Of a stretch of 64,000 bases of DNA, positions 38,288 to 49,035 are shown in pieces; the first letter of the stretch is position 1, and every line of letters starts with the position of its first letter. The notes beneath the pieces are model-generated. The model ran no database searches and was not told the origin of the DNA. It saw only the letters and a list, made by a program, of their open reading frames with translations. A program made the translations under genes and the position numbers. The DNA comes from Polytrichum commune. Its lineage: Eukaryota; Streptophyta; Polytrichopsida; Polytrichales; Polytrichaceae. Location of the stretch: NCBI GenBank assembly GCA_950295325.1, contig OX485808.1:42490527-42554526 (forward strand), in the 5' to 3' direction.

Positions 38288-39140
38288 TCACGTTCCGTTG
38301 GTCACGAGCGAGTCGTACTCCTCTTGCATTGCGGTCTTCCACTTGCTCACATCCTCGGATCGCATGGCCTCACACAAATTCAACGGGTCGTCCACAAGTG
38401 CCATATTGGCACGTTCTCGTTCGTGTTGGGGAAGAATGTGATTTTTCCACCATTCTCCGCGTGGCCGCCGTTCCCTCAAAGGATACCTTCCCTCCTTACC
38501 AAAACTCTCTCCATTGCCATCACTCATTGCATGCGGTTGCGGAGCCTCACTAACTCTCTCATCCGTGCCATCATTCAATGTTGGTCCTCCATTTTGAGCC
38601 ATATTATCTCCCACTCTCTCCTTACACTCATCATTATACTCACGTTTTGGAGATTCGTCCACAATGACTACATTTGGTCCTTCATTTCTTCCACTTGGAC
38701 GTATCTCCGAATCACCCTCCATGCTTGTAGAATCCTCTATAAATTCCACGTCCCTACATTTTATGATTTTCTTTGTTTGCAAACACATAAGCCTATAGGC
38801 CTTAGTACCTTCACAATATCCTATAAACAAACATTTGGTGCCTTTAGCGTCGAGCTTACCCCTCTTCTCGTCCGGCACCATTGCATACGCCAAACATCCA
38901 AACACTCGCATATGCGCAACGCTAGGTTTCCTTCCGCTCCACGCTTCCTCGGGAGTCATGCGCTCCAATGCCCTTGTTGGATACCGGTTTCTCGTATAAA
39001 CCGCGTTCACCACCGCTTCCGCCCAAAATGATTTGTCGAGCTTTTGAGCATGGATCATGCTCCTCGCCATCTCTACAATGGTACGATTCGCACGTTCCGC
39101 CATTCCGCCATTCCGTTTTGTTGCGGCCGATACGGTGTAG
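38288..39140 (-). pseudogene. Copia integrase C-terminal half and linker to RT
   Basis: Contains the integrase end (GGMAERANRTIVEMARS, FWAEAV.NAVY..NR.P, RVFGC.AY), an acidic variable linker, and the very start of RT (EAMRSEDVSKWKTAMQEEYDS). It stops at NGT, directly joined to the fragment at 38284: roughly 700-800 bp of RT, including the YVDD region, is gone. The frame differs from the upstream part because of a duplicated 8-mer (GGAATGGC) near 39100. Confidence 0.87.
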
Positions 39141-40848
39141 ACGTTTCTTTGGCGATGCCGTGGTCCACCAAAAACTTCATGAATGCCTTGGACATGAACT
39201 CTCCGCCATTGTCCGAGCGAAACACCTTGATTTTGTGCTCGGATTGCGTTTCCACAAGCGCCTTGAATTCCTTGAACCTTATGAAACATTCGTCTTTGGT
39301 CTTCAACACGTACAACCACATCTTCCTCGAGAAATCGTCAATGAAGGTGACAAAATACTTTGCACCGCCCATGAATGTGGTGCGCATGGGTCCGCATATG
39401 TCGGAGTGCACAATTTCTAAAGGCTTTGTGGCTCGCCTTGCTCCTTTGGTGGGAAATGACAACCGATGTTGTTTGCCTTCAATACATGCTTCGCAAACCA
39501 AAGGCGAAGGACAATAAACTTTGGTGAGGTCGATGCCGGTTACCATGTTCCGGAGTGCACGTACACCTTTCTCGTTCAAATGACCGAGGCGGCGGTGCCA
39601 AAGTTGGAGACCTCCGTCTCCTCCATTAGATTGCACCAAGTTGGCCGCATCCATTCCGTGTACCTTTACAACATGCAAATTATACAAATTTTCCTCCCGA
39701 GGTGCAATGGCAACGGGATGACCATCGGAAGCCCGAATGATGCATTCGTTGATGTTGAATTGCACCTTCAAACCGCTCAACACAAGTTTGCTCACCGAGA
39801 GCAAATTGGCATGCAATTTCGGTACATGGAGGCATTCATTGATGCGGATCTTATTAATCTTGCCTCTCACCATCACCTCCGCCACAATGGATCCAATATC
39901 GATTGCCTCCAAGATGCTATCATCTCCCAAATGTACACTTCGTGAAGTGAGTACCTCATATGTGTCGAATGCGAGGCGATGACAGGTCATGTGCTTCGTT
40001 GCTCTGGAATCCATTATCCATTCCGACATGCTCCGTGCATGAGGTGTGTGTTGCACGATGAATGCAAAATCGACGTCATCCTTCACAATCTTGGCGTTCT
40101 TCCTCTCCTTGTTCTTGGCCTTGTAACAAAACCGAGCAATGTGACCCGGTTTGCCACAATAAAAGCACGTTCGTGTGCCTTGCCCAATTTGGCGTAAAGA
40201 CGATGTATCCATCTTACCTTGCCGCAACATCATTGCCGCATCCTCACTTCGTGGATCCTTCTCCTTGCGCTTTGACACCTCGTGCATTAATCGCGTTGTG
40301 ACGTAGTCCATCGTAAGCTCCTCCCTCGCCTTGGTCTCCAATGCCGTGATCAAGTGTTCGTACGAGGGCGGCAAGCTCTCGAGCAACGTCATGACGGTGT
40401 CCTCGTCTCGCACGGGTACCTACATGCATGCAAGTTGATCCGCAAGTGCCTTCACGTGGTTGATGTGATCCAAAACATCTTCTCCTTCTTGCATCTTGCA
40501 CGTGAAGAACTTGCGGCGGATGAATAGAATGTTGGACAAACTCTTTGTCTCATGGATGTTACAAAGAGTCTTCCACGCCTCCGCGGGTCCCTTACAACTC
40601 TTGATGTGGGCTAATTGGTTGTCGGCCAAGTTGAGGCTGATCACGGACATGGCCTTCCTTACACGCCGCTCGTACTCTTTCTTCACCTTCGGATCCGCAT
40701 TTGAGGGTGGAGCCTCCTCGGATCCATCGATAATGTCCCAAAGATCCATGGAGGCCGAGAGCATTTCAATCTTGAACTTCCAAAGGTTGAACCTTTCTCT
40801 ATGGAACTTATCAATGATTTTGGCACTCTCGCCCTCAAAAGAAGCCAT
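39073..40848 (-). pseudogene. Copia gag, protease and integrase N-terminal half
   Basis: ATG at 40848. Gag (FNLWKFKIEM...; LADQLAC) runs to one TAG at 40420, then the same frame continues to 39073. Zinc knuckle CFYCGKPGHIARFC. The protease motif reads DSRAT where a DSGA-type site is expected, so the catalytic loop is altered. Integrase HHCC (HRRLGH...CEACIEGKQH) and catalytic Asp residues (HSDICGPM, FRSDNGGEF) are present. The frame ends after PQQNG at the 8-bp duplication. Once a standard gag-pol; now dead by one stop, one frameshift and a protease substitution. Confidence 0.9.
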
Positions 40849-41398
40849 CTCTCAAATGCCTTCACTAGGATCCCTCTCTACTCAAGGATGGTGTAAGAAG
40901 CCTAGAATCACTCAATAAATCTTCTTTCCACTCAAAGCTCTCAAGTTGGATCTTCTAAAAGTCTCACAATGTTAAATTCACCTCAACAAGTGAGTGTCCA
41001 CTCAAATCCTTTTTCATTCAAAGAGACTAAGAGAGCACTCAAATCACTCAAAAGAGGAGTTCTTCACCTCATATGTACCTCAAGTTTTCAAGTATGTCCA
41101 TTCAAATATTTCTTCATTCAAAGAGACTAAGAGAGCACTTAAATAATTCAAAAAAGAAGTTCCTCACCTCATATGCACCTCAAACTCTCAAATACATCAC
41201 ATCATATTGTAATGCCTCAAAAATGCATCAAGAAATACAAAAGCAAGTGAGCAAGAAAAGATTACAACCTCAAGACCTCGCCTCCTTCAACCGCCGGTCG
41301 ATGCCGCACCTCCCGAAGCTCCGGCCGCCACGATCCACCCGCAACAAGAATGCACTCAAATCTCTACTTCCACTAGCATGAGTGGGGCCATAACCTAT
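40849..41398 (-). other. Copia 5' leader with a tandem duplication
   Basis: Untranslated leader between gag and the 5' LTR. 41000-41095 and 41096-41200 are a direct duplication of about 100 bp (ttcattcaaagagactaagagagcact and cacctcatatg.acctcaa in both). No coding frame. Confidence 0.7.
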
Positions 41399-41693
41399 TG
41401 AAGGATTCAATAGAAGTAGAGAAAAGATTGTACAAACATTCACACATACACAAAGGCATATGAACAATGCTTGGAGTGAGATAGTTTTCCTCACCCCCGG
41501 CATTGCCTTTTATTCATAAGTTTAGGTTACATTGTGCCGGCCAACCCTAACTTCGGCGGCCAACCCTAACTCGGCCAACCCTAAACCGAGCGTTGACTTC
41601 TCGGTTTTCGTTGACTCTTTATTTACCAATGCAACCTTTGACCAAGAGCAACATTAAGGCTTTCTTTCTCCATTCAAAGCCTTTCCTTCTACA
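41399..41693 (-). repeat. Copia 5' LTR (295 bp)
   Basis: Direct copy of 37252-37530, longer because of an extra CCAACCCTAA-type repeat unit. Confidence 0.9.
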
Positions 41694-41849
41694 CTCTCAC
41701 CCCTTGACTGTCCTTGTTTGATTTTACGTACGAATGATTCTGAGATTGTTAGCGGAGGAGAGAGAGCATGAGGGGATAGAAGTTCCAGCTAGGGCATAGG
41801 AGAAGAGACCCGGATCAGAACTAGTTATTGCCTTGCGGATCCTCTCTGT

Positions 41850-42335
41850 GTGTAGTGGGAGGGAAACCTCACTATTCCGGATGGTTGAGTAACGTCTAGG
41901 TGGGATAGCCACTGGGAGGATTGTGTGAGATCCGGAAGGGATCCGGACTTGCGCCATCCGAGCTTCTGAAGAGATCCCACCGCCCTTAGAACGGACCAAT
42001 TCGGAAAATGGTACGGATCGCCCAGTTAGCTCAGATTGAGTAGAGTCCCATGAAGTGGTAGCCGGATGGATCCGTCATAAGGAGGAGGGAAGAACCAGAA
42101 CAGTTAGGATTCCGGGTTGGAGGCCATCTCCGGAGTGTAGTGGGAAAGGAACCTCATTGTTCCGGATGTCTGGGTAACGTCTAGGTGAGATAGTTGTGGG
42201 GAGGACTGGGCAAAGATCTGGAAGGGATCCGGACTTGCGCCAATCTGATCTTCTGAAGATGTCTCACCGCTTGGGGACGGGACAATCCGGAAAGTGGTAC
42301 GGATCACTCACTTCGCCCGTCGAGTCAGATCTCCG
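41850..42335 (+). ncRNA. Tandem structured RNA modules of unit 1 (two copies)
   Basis: Module 1 41850-42037, module 2 42135-42335, both opening gtgtagtggga. Module 1: outer helix ttgagtaac (41885-41893) with gttagctcaga (42025-42035); inner helix GGTGGGAT (41899-41906) with ATCCCACC (41974-41981). Module 2: inner helix GGTGAGA (42184-42190) with TCTCACC (42262-42268); its outer helix is degraded on the 3' side. The same nested fold occurs in unit 2. Role unknown; position suggests the U5/leader of a genomic RNA. Confidence 0.6.
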
Positions 42336-42799
42336 GGTGGAATCTGGAATACTCCGGTCGTTGTAGTCCTAAGATATAATCCGGATCTCCCTGTGTGACT
42401 TGCCAAGACGGATTTGGCTAATCCGGATTGGTTGTGAGGGAATATCCGGATCCCCATCTTATAAGGGACGTCTTCACCGGAAGAAACCAACTATTCTAGA
42501 GGGTAGAACGTAGAGGGGTAATTATGGACCATAGGGATGAGTAAGTATTATAATTAAGACCTAGAGATATAATCCGTAAAGGCAAACTCCGGAAGAAGAA
42601 GAGTTTCCAAAAGACCGGAAGGCCGGAAACCGGGGTTTCCGGAAATTCGGCTAAGGAGTGGAAAATAAGTGGGTACGGAGAGTTCTCGACCTCCTACACT
42701 TCACAAAATCCCTGGACGATACTAGGGTCATCCGGACAAAACCGGATTAGGCACTTGAAAACGCCAATCCGGATATTTTGGTGTTCGCGTGTTCCTACA

Positions 42800-43560
42800 A
42801 TCCTAGCACTTTTCCAGCCTCATGAGAGCCATATGTGGCTCAACCTTGGAGTTCCCATACATTCTAGGCCTTGGATTCAAGCCACCAATGATACGAGGCA
42901 TATCTCATGTTACAACCTGAGATTCAATTGCACATGTGTTGGTTCTCATGGGCATTGGGCCACATTGTCACACATAACCATGGTATTCGTGAAAATATCA
43001 CATAGCATGCAAAAATATCACAAATGTTATTTTCTTGAATACAAGGAAGGTTGGCTTGAATTGGTCTTTGAAGGCAACTTTTGCCAACGACATCCACATG
43101 TATTTACAAAATGCTATTAGCATGTGCAAGTAATTACAAGGGAAGAAGTTCTTTAAATCATGAATGTTATGTTCTTCATGGTTACTTCAAACACTCTTGA
43201 TAACAATCAAAACATATATAACAAATCGTAATATAAAAGGACTTCTTACTTTATGAGCTTGTACCATAGGTGCCCATAACAAAATTAGTTTCAAAATAAT
43301 TTTTTTTAAATAAATAAATTAGCGTACTCCGCAAGACTAGAAATTGAGTTGGCCTTGGAAAAAGAAAAAGAAAATATTAGAGGGAAATATGCCGTTTAAA
43401 TGAATACTATGCTCAAATTGGTCGCGCACTCATCCAAATGAAGGGTACTCACAACAACTTACTTGCACTAATCTATCCACACAAAGTGTGAGCCCAAATA
43501 AGGTGCCCACATAGGTGTTAAACCTTAAAAGTTGTTAGGATTTGATTTGATATTATTTTA
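42800..43560. other. DNA between unit 1 and the older Gypsy element
   Basis: Starts with the right target duplication of unit 1 (ATCCT). No gene recognised; a 121-codon frame here overlaps the unit end and has no motif. Confidence 0.4.
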
Positions 43561-45156
43561 GTGATTCAAAAAGATAAAAAGAGTGAGACGGTGAGTTTGG
43601 GTTTGATTTGGGTCAAAAGGTTATGTGGGGGTCACTTTGGGATTGAGGTTAGAAGTATTGATGTGGAAATTAAGTAGTTATGGATAAAGATTAGACTCGG
43701 TAGAGACAGGACTTACGTTAGTATTTGTCTTAGGTTGGTGGATTAGGCAAAAGTATTGTTCGTTTTAGGATCATTGTTGCACTGATTAGAGGGGGAAGGG
43801 TTTACGTCCAGATAGATCAGGTTCTGGGATTTCGGGGGCCAGGAGGGGGCCCCGAAGTCGAGTTGGGTTGCTCCATTTTTTCCTTCTTCTTCTTGCGGCG
43901 AGGGGGTGCCGCTAGGCTGGGCGGAGGAAGCCCGAGGCTTCAGAGGCAATGCTGGATCCAGGCTCCCAGAGACAAGTTGAGGGCCACCGACAGTCGGTAA
44001 AAATCCGAAAAGGGTAGGGGTAATGTGATTGTTGGGCTTGGTTAAGGGGATTCGACAGCTTCCTGGGAGCACAACAGGCTGATTGATGGGACCAGCAACG
44101 GGGAATCTTCACAATGCGAGGGTAGACATCGAGTGTCACAGGGCAAGGAGATCTGGCGTAATTGGGGAAGGGGGTGGACAGACTCCGAAGGGAAATTCGT
44201 AGACAACCGAGGAAATGCCAGGTCCTTACTGAGAATTCGGAGCTAAACTCTCGAATTTGATTTGCGGCCGCTACTGGGTGATAAGAGAATGTGCGGATGT
44301 GGATGGACTGGGAAGGCTGTGACCTAGTGGGAAAGGATGCTTTGGGGCCTATGGAGGAATCCCTACTCAAATTCTCTGGCATTGACTTCAAGGGCGGATT
44401 CCGAATGGCCGAGAACAGAGGATGAATCACATTGAGGTTCGCACCCATTTTGGCAATTGTGTGATAGGGGGCAAAGGTAAGCGAGTGAATACACCAGGGC
44501 AGAGATCGACAGTAGCCCAGCGGAGGGAATTGGGAGCCGAGGCAGCAGCTGCTGGCCGTGGCTAGTGTGTCTCTAGGGAGTTCTTGGCCGGTGCTTAGGC
44601 TACTGAGGAGAGGATGAGGAGTCAAGGCGATGTTAGTGACTGGGGTCCTAACCAGCGAGGTGGCAGGCCGAGGGAGGCAATTGCTGGAGACTGGGAAGAC
44701 TGGTGGATCTGGTCACCAGGCAGAGGGATTAAAATATTAATGTGGGATCAAATGATCCTAAGGTGAAGTGACATTAAAGGGGCTTAAAGCTGGGCATCTA
44801 GTTGAATAGTTTAGATTTGGGTGGCGCTATGCTCATACCTCAATGGGGATTGGGTTTAAGTTGTGAGCAATTCTTAAATTAAGGAATATAATTGTAGTAG
44901 ATTTAGGGGTTTAGTGTGAGTTGGTGAGAACTGAAGGAGCAAGGGTGTTGGAATGCATGCACATGAAAAGAGTATTTTTCAATACGGTTGCCTTGTGTTC
45001 TCTCTCAATAAAGTGTGGTGTTTGACATTTACATTATGGGTATATATGGTTAGCCTCAAGGGGAGGGAGTGTTGATTATGGATATGTGAGCCCGAGGCTC
45101 TCACCCGGACTACGACGCACAAAGGTGGGGGTTTAAGGCTGACATAAATGGTGCGT
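43561..45156 (+). repeat. Probable 5' LTR region of the older Gypsy element (start not located)
   Basis: The right end is the better supported: an AATAAA (about 45007), then a terminus near ctgaca (45155), followed at once by the primer-binding-like site. The left boundary is a guess; no second copy of this LTR was found in the window. A 237-codon minus-strand frame inside (43912-44625) has no recognised domain. Confidence 0.45.
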
Positions 45157-45180
45157 CCGCCGGGAGTGAAGCGGGATTAG
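45157..45180 (+). other. Primer-binding-like site of the older Gypsy element
   Basis: TGGTGCGTCCGCCGGGAG resembles the TGGCGCCGTTGCCGGGGA-type site common in plant Gypsy elements. It lies just right of a CA terminus and is followed by an untranslated leader. Confidence 0.5.
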
Positions 45181-45723
45181 GAGACAAGACTTGGAGGCGA
45201 TTAGGAAAGACTTGGAGGCACGAACGTGTGAGAGAGGAAGGAACACTTGGTGTGTGGTAAGTGTTCACATTGGTTTTTGAGTTTTTGGGTTTGATTAGAT
45301 TAGTAGCATTTCAATTATTTCCTTGGAATTAATTGCATTTTTAATTATGCATTTTGTTTTGAGGAAGGAGCGCGGCTTGAGATAAATTCCTAAATTTTTT
45401 TGGGAATGGCATAAGGACATAACATTAAGCTTGCGATCGATAGCTCACTAAAATCTTAGAGGGATAATTAAATTTAGGAAGAGTCAACTTTGACGCTCAC
45501 CTTTGGGTGGGTCTCCAAGTTAGGAGATTTTTGAATTTGATGTGTAGACTAGAATTGTTAGTTTAGAATTGTTGTGTTGATGTCACATTGAGTCACGGTC
45601 GAGGGTCAGTGCTAACGTGCAGGGGGAAGCGAATTGCTTAAGGTATGACATTCTTCAAAGTGAAATTGCTAATTAATTAAGAAAGGATTTTTGTGCTTGT
45701 CTTTGTCGTTATCCGTTGTAGAG
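45181..45723 (+). other. Gypsy leader, left half, up to unit 2
   Basis: Non-coding leader that resumes at 57832 beyond unit 2. The last five bases (TAGAG, 45719-45723) are the left target duplication of unit 2. Confidence 0.6.
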
Positions 45724-45799
45724 TGTGGGAGCCCAAAAATCCACGGAAGTCCGGATTGGCTTCCTAGACGGATTAATATCCGGATACTACCATGGTATT

Positions 45800-47255
45800 G
45801 GTCTGTCACCAAAAATTCCCCACCCTTCGATTTCGTCCTAGCCCGAGTGGAAAAGTTATAATGACACGTAAAAAATCGTCCATCGGTAATTCAATGTATG
45901 ATTCCAATATACCCTTGGAATATACACAACTTGACTAATCCCACACTATGTCATCTTATATTCCTTAACTTCGGACAAGGTCACATCCTTAGTCTTCTCC
46001 AATGTCCACCCGGCCGCCTTGGCCTTCAATAATTTTCTTTGTGTGAATCGAGTCCTCGCCGTTGATTCCACACTACTGCACAAACCTTCACTTGTTGATT
46101 CCATGAAGCACATAAGTTTAGGTATTAACAAATACTTGTGTAACTTATGGTGGCCTCTCCTTCACAGGCCTTCACATTTCATTACTAAGTTCAACCTCAA
46201 TGGTCAATCACCAATACATTCAAAAGTTACACACACCCCTTCCTACCTAATGAATCCAACACTTTAAGTCTAAACATCATAAGTAAAAAACTATAAGAGT
46301 GTGTCACTATTTTTTTTGGAAGTTTGGACATAGTCTCGGTTTTTTGGCTCTCAAAAATTCATATGAAGTCCAAAAAATGAGTTCTTGGTACCCATGGATA
46401 GGTAATGAAGTCCTCTACATGAATATGCAATAATATTTATACTGCCACAAAGTATATGGTCGCAATTCTACGCTGTTCCCTTTGAATCTGCATTTTTTCA
46501 TTATTTTTTGGAAGTTTGGACATAGTCTCGGTTTTTTGGCTCTCAAAAATTCATATGAAGTCCAACAAAACTAAATGCTCCAATAAGAGACTTTGCACAT
46601 CCGCATAAATATAACTCTAATCAATGTAAATCCAAGTATTCAAACAAAGCCATAAATTGAACTTTAAATCATTCACGCCCAACTATTACTAACAAGAGGT
46701 CAAGCCCTCTTCAAGGCCAACTAGGCTTGGCTCCTAACCTTGCACCCATGCACACACACGTGCTCCTATCTTGCTTCCCACGCACCCACACTTATAACAC
46801 GTGGGGTGCCAGGGAGCACGAAGGAAAGAGAGGATGAGTGAGGGAAGAACGAGGTCTTAAATAGCAAAGAGGAGGAGAGGGCATGAGGTAAGAATAGGGT
46901 GAGAGGATTAGAGCCTCCAATCACAACCCTTTAACATTCTCCTTCTAAGTAGGGACTCATCCTATCCACAAGGCTCTTCCATTCCTAAACCAACAAGGTG
47001 GATCCTAATGTGGGCATTTAACCCGCGGATCCCCTCTTGCCTCACCTTACTCCATACTCACCTAGTCAAGGCATTACCTCATTGAACTTAAACCTTGAGA
47101 CAATCACACAACACCCCCTAATGTCTAAACTTAATCCACACCACACTTCATTCTTTTTATATTTTTGTGAATAATTAATAACCATTAAAACATAACTTCT
47201 AATGGTCTCAAAGACTTAAGAACACATGTGAACACCATTTTGGGCTCACATGGTC
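45800..47255. mobile_element. Unidentified insertion in the 5' end of unit 2
   Basis: This stretch has no counterpart in unit 1, where the flanking sequences (tgtgggagccca... and ...ggataat...taggaaataag) lie close together. It contains a direct repeat of about 65 bp (46309-46377 and 46501-46565: ggaagtttggacatagtctcgg). The right end read on minus starts TGTGAGCCCA, LTR-like. No coding domain; boundaries approximate. Confidence 0.5.
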
Positions 47256-47526
47256 TCAAAGTAGGGTTTCCTAGGTGAGGATAATTGTTTTAGGAAATAA
47301 GATTCTCAGCATCCGCCTTACGCGTTAAAATGGTAAGAACGGACACTTTGGCCGGACCGGAACTTAGTCCAGGGAGACCGTTTTTAAACGGTCCGGACCG
47401 GAAGGCGGTTATAACCGAGGGCAGTTATACCGGAAGACGGTTACACCGGAACCCGGACGGTTGTAACGGACTCGGAGCGGTTACAACGGAAACGGTTGAG
47501 GACCCAAGCCCGTTAGAGGAAGAGGG

Positions 47527-47533
47527 AGAGGGT
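47527..47533 (+). promoter_or_regulatory. TATA-like box upstream of the unit 2 ORF
   Basis: tacttaaag lies about 185 bp upstream of the ATG at 47716. Unit 1 has atatttaagg in the same place. The flanking gagagaacgagtggtgagg is also conserved. Confidence 0.45.
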
Positions 47534-48027
47534 ACTTAAAGGAATTTCTCTCCCTCTCCACGCCATTTGCGCGAGCGGCATTGTCGAGAGAACGAGTGGT
47601 GAGGTGTTTTTCGAGTCACCAACAGTTGGATTGCTGGGATTCCTTAGGAATTTGCAAGTAGAACTCCGAAAGGAAGAAGCCGGGGATTGTGAGAGGATTG
47701 AGGGTGCGAAGCGAAATGCCGGAGGCACGAGAGGAAGATGAGAGAGAACAAGTTCCGATTCCCGTGAAACCGGTGTCGCCAGCCATCCCGAAGAGAGATT
47801 CCGAGCTCAAGGAGCTCATTGAGGACCTTTGTCGGATGGGGTGCGAGGGATTGCTCGCCAAGCCCTGGAATCTTCGGGCGGAGGCCACATTGCGAGAGTT
47901 CTTATTTGAGAGAGGGAATCAATGGATTCGGACGATGAGGCAGGAACCGGAGAAGTGGACACCGGAGGTGTGGGCTGGAGTCTACGGATTTCCGAAGGGA
48001 AAGGGCGAGGGCTAGGCTAGCCGCAGG

Positions 48028-49019
48028 TGTCGCAACCCTTGCTAGCCCCCCTTGACAATCTTGCCAATTTTCATTTCTACCAAAGGTTACGAGCGCTAAC
48101 CATTCGCATTCCGCCATGCTAATGGATAGCTCCTCTTACCCCGGACCAATAGTTCATAGGAGGGAACCAACCCTCCTACTTTGCTTTCGGGACTCACCCC
48201 TTAATCGCTAACCAACCCCTTTAATCGGTAACCAATCCTTAGATGTGGACTTCCATCCATGGAAGTCCAATCTTATGTTGATCATCGCGTTGCCGGAGCA
48301 ACACTACAACAACCCGAACCATACTAGGCAACTATGGCCTCACATTAGGCCAATGCCAATGGAGGCCGTGCCGTTCGGCCTCGGGTGGGTGAGGCCACAC
48401 CACCTCACCCATATAAGCCTCTAGGACTCTACGCGGGGCCCCTACCCCACCGCCAACCAACCTCTTGTCTCTCTACCAAGAGTTGGGGCCAAGTGGACAT
48501 TTTCCCTTAGCTGCTGGGCCTAGAACCCCCCCAGCAGCTTCAGACCATCATAACTTCCTTGTATGATGTCTGATCATAACAACCAACCAATCCATCCTCA
48601 TCTACGCTTCACGTAGATGCCGATGGACTCCTCGCTTGCCCCATTCGGGCAAGTCTTGAGGAAGTTATGCCTGTTTGAACCTTGGCAGTCCCGGAATCAC
48701 TCCCAGGCACTGCTGTACCAGGGCGCTGTCCCGGGACAGCTCCCCACTCAAATGGCCATAACTCCTAGCTCACACCTCCGATTGAGGTGATCTTGAGCAT
48801 TCTAGAATCACCACGCCATGAGCTACGCATAGCTCATGGCCTCACCCTCATGCCTCCTAGTCTTTGTGGGTGGGAGGCGTTCCCAACGCCCGGGGCCCTC
48901 ACCCACACTAGGATCACTTGGGCCCTCTCACCAACGGCGCCACAAGTCCCGGGTGTCACTCCGGGGTCCCCCTTGTGCCCATGGTGTTTCGGCCACTCCT
49001 CATGGAGAGGTGCGCGACA
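48028..49019 (-). repeat. Chromovirus 3' LTR (992 bp)
   Basis: Plus-strand ends TGTCGCAACC...GCGCGACA. Direct copy of 53672-54663. A TATA-like cttatatggg (on minus, about 48410) sits mid-LTR. Confidence 0.95.
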
Positions 49020-49035
49020 CTCACCCCCACCAAAT
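49020..49035 (-). other. Polypurine tract of the chromovirus
   Basis: On minus, GGTGGGGGTGAG directly precedes the 3' LTR, as expected for plus-strand priming. Confidence 0.75.

Larger units (their letters stand above)
37252..41693 (-). mobile_element. Ty1/Copia retrotransposon, defective, inserted in unit 1
   Basis: Two LTRs in direct repeat (37252-37530, 279 bp; 41399-41693, 295 bp) start TGAAGGATTC and end TCCTTCTACA. They differ by about ten substitutions and a 17-bp indel around the CCGGCCAACCCTAAC repeats. The internal region reads on minus: leader, gag, protease, integrase, RT remnant, RNase H. The flanks (ctcta/t left, ctctc right) do not give a clean target duplication. The RT core is missing and several frames are broken, so it cannot move by itself. 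Confidence 0.93.
34305..42799 (+). mobile_element. LTR-like unit 1, about 4.05 kb plus a Copia insertion, 5-bp TSD ATCCT
   Basis: Begins TGTGGGAGCCC and ends GTGTTCCTACA. It is flanked by perfect ATCCT (34300-34304 and 42800-42804). Order: upstream region, TATA-like atatttaagg (34665), ORF (34896-36668), GC-rich hairpin (37110-37136), second TATA-like tacttaagg (37158), AATAAA (37229), then two structured modules (41850-42335) and the terminus. A Copia element (37252-41693) splits it just after the polyadenylation signal. TG/CA termini and a 5-bp duplication say LTR-type integration, but the start is not repeated near the end and there is no pol. Most likely a solo LTR of an unusually long kind with an ORF in U3; a complete small non-autonomous element is the alternative. 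Confidence 0.8.

Noticed and set aside
34305-42799. Unit 1 as a DNA transposon with 9-bp TIRs
   Set aside because: Possible in principle because of TGTGGGAGC/GCTCCCACA in unit 2, but TG/CA ends, a 5-bp duplication and the TATA-AATAAA spacing fit LTR biology better. No transposase seen; kept as the alternative.
43912-44625. 237-codon minus-strand open frame
   Set aside because: No recognisable domain, composition follows the GC-rich DNA, and it lies in a probable LTR region. No splice or promoter context.
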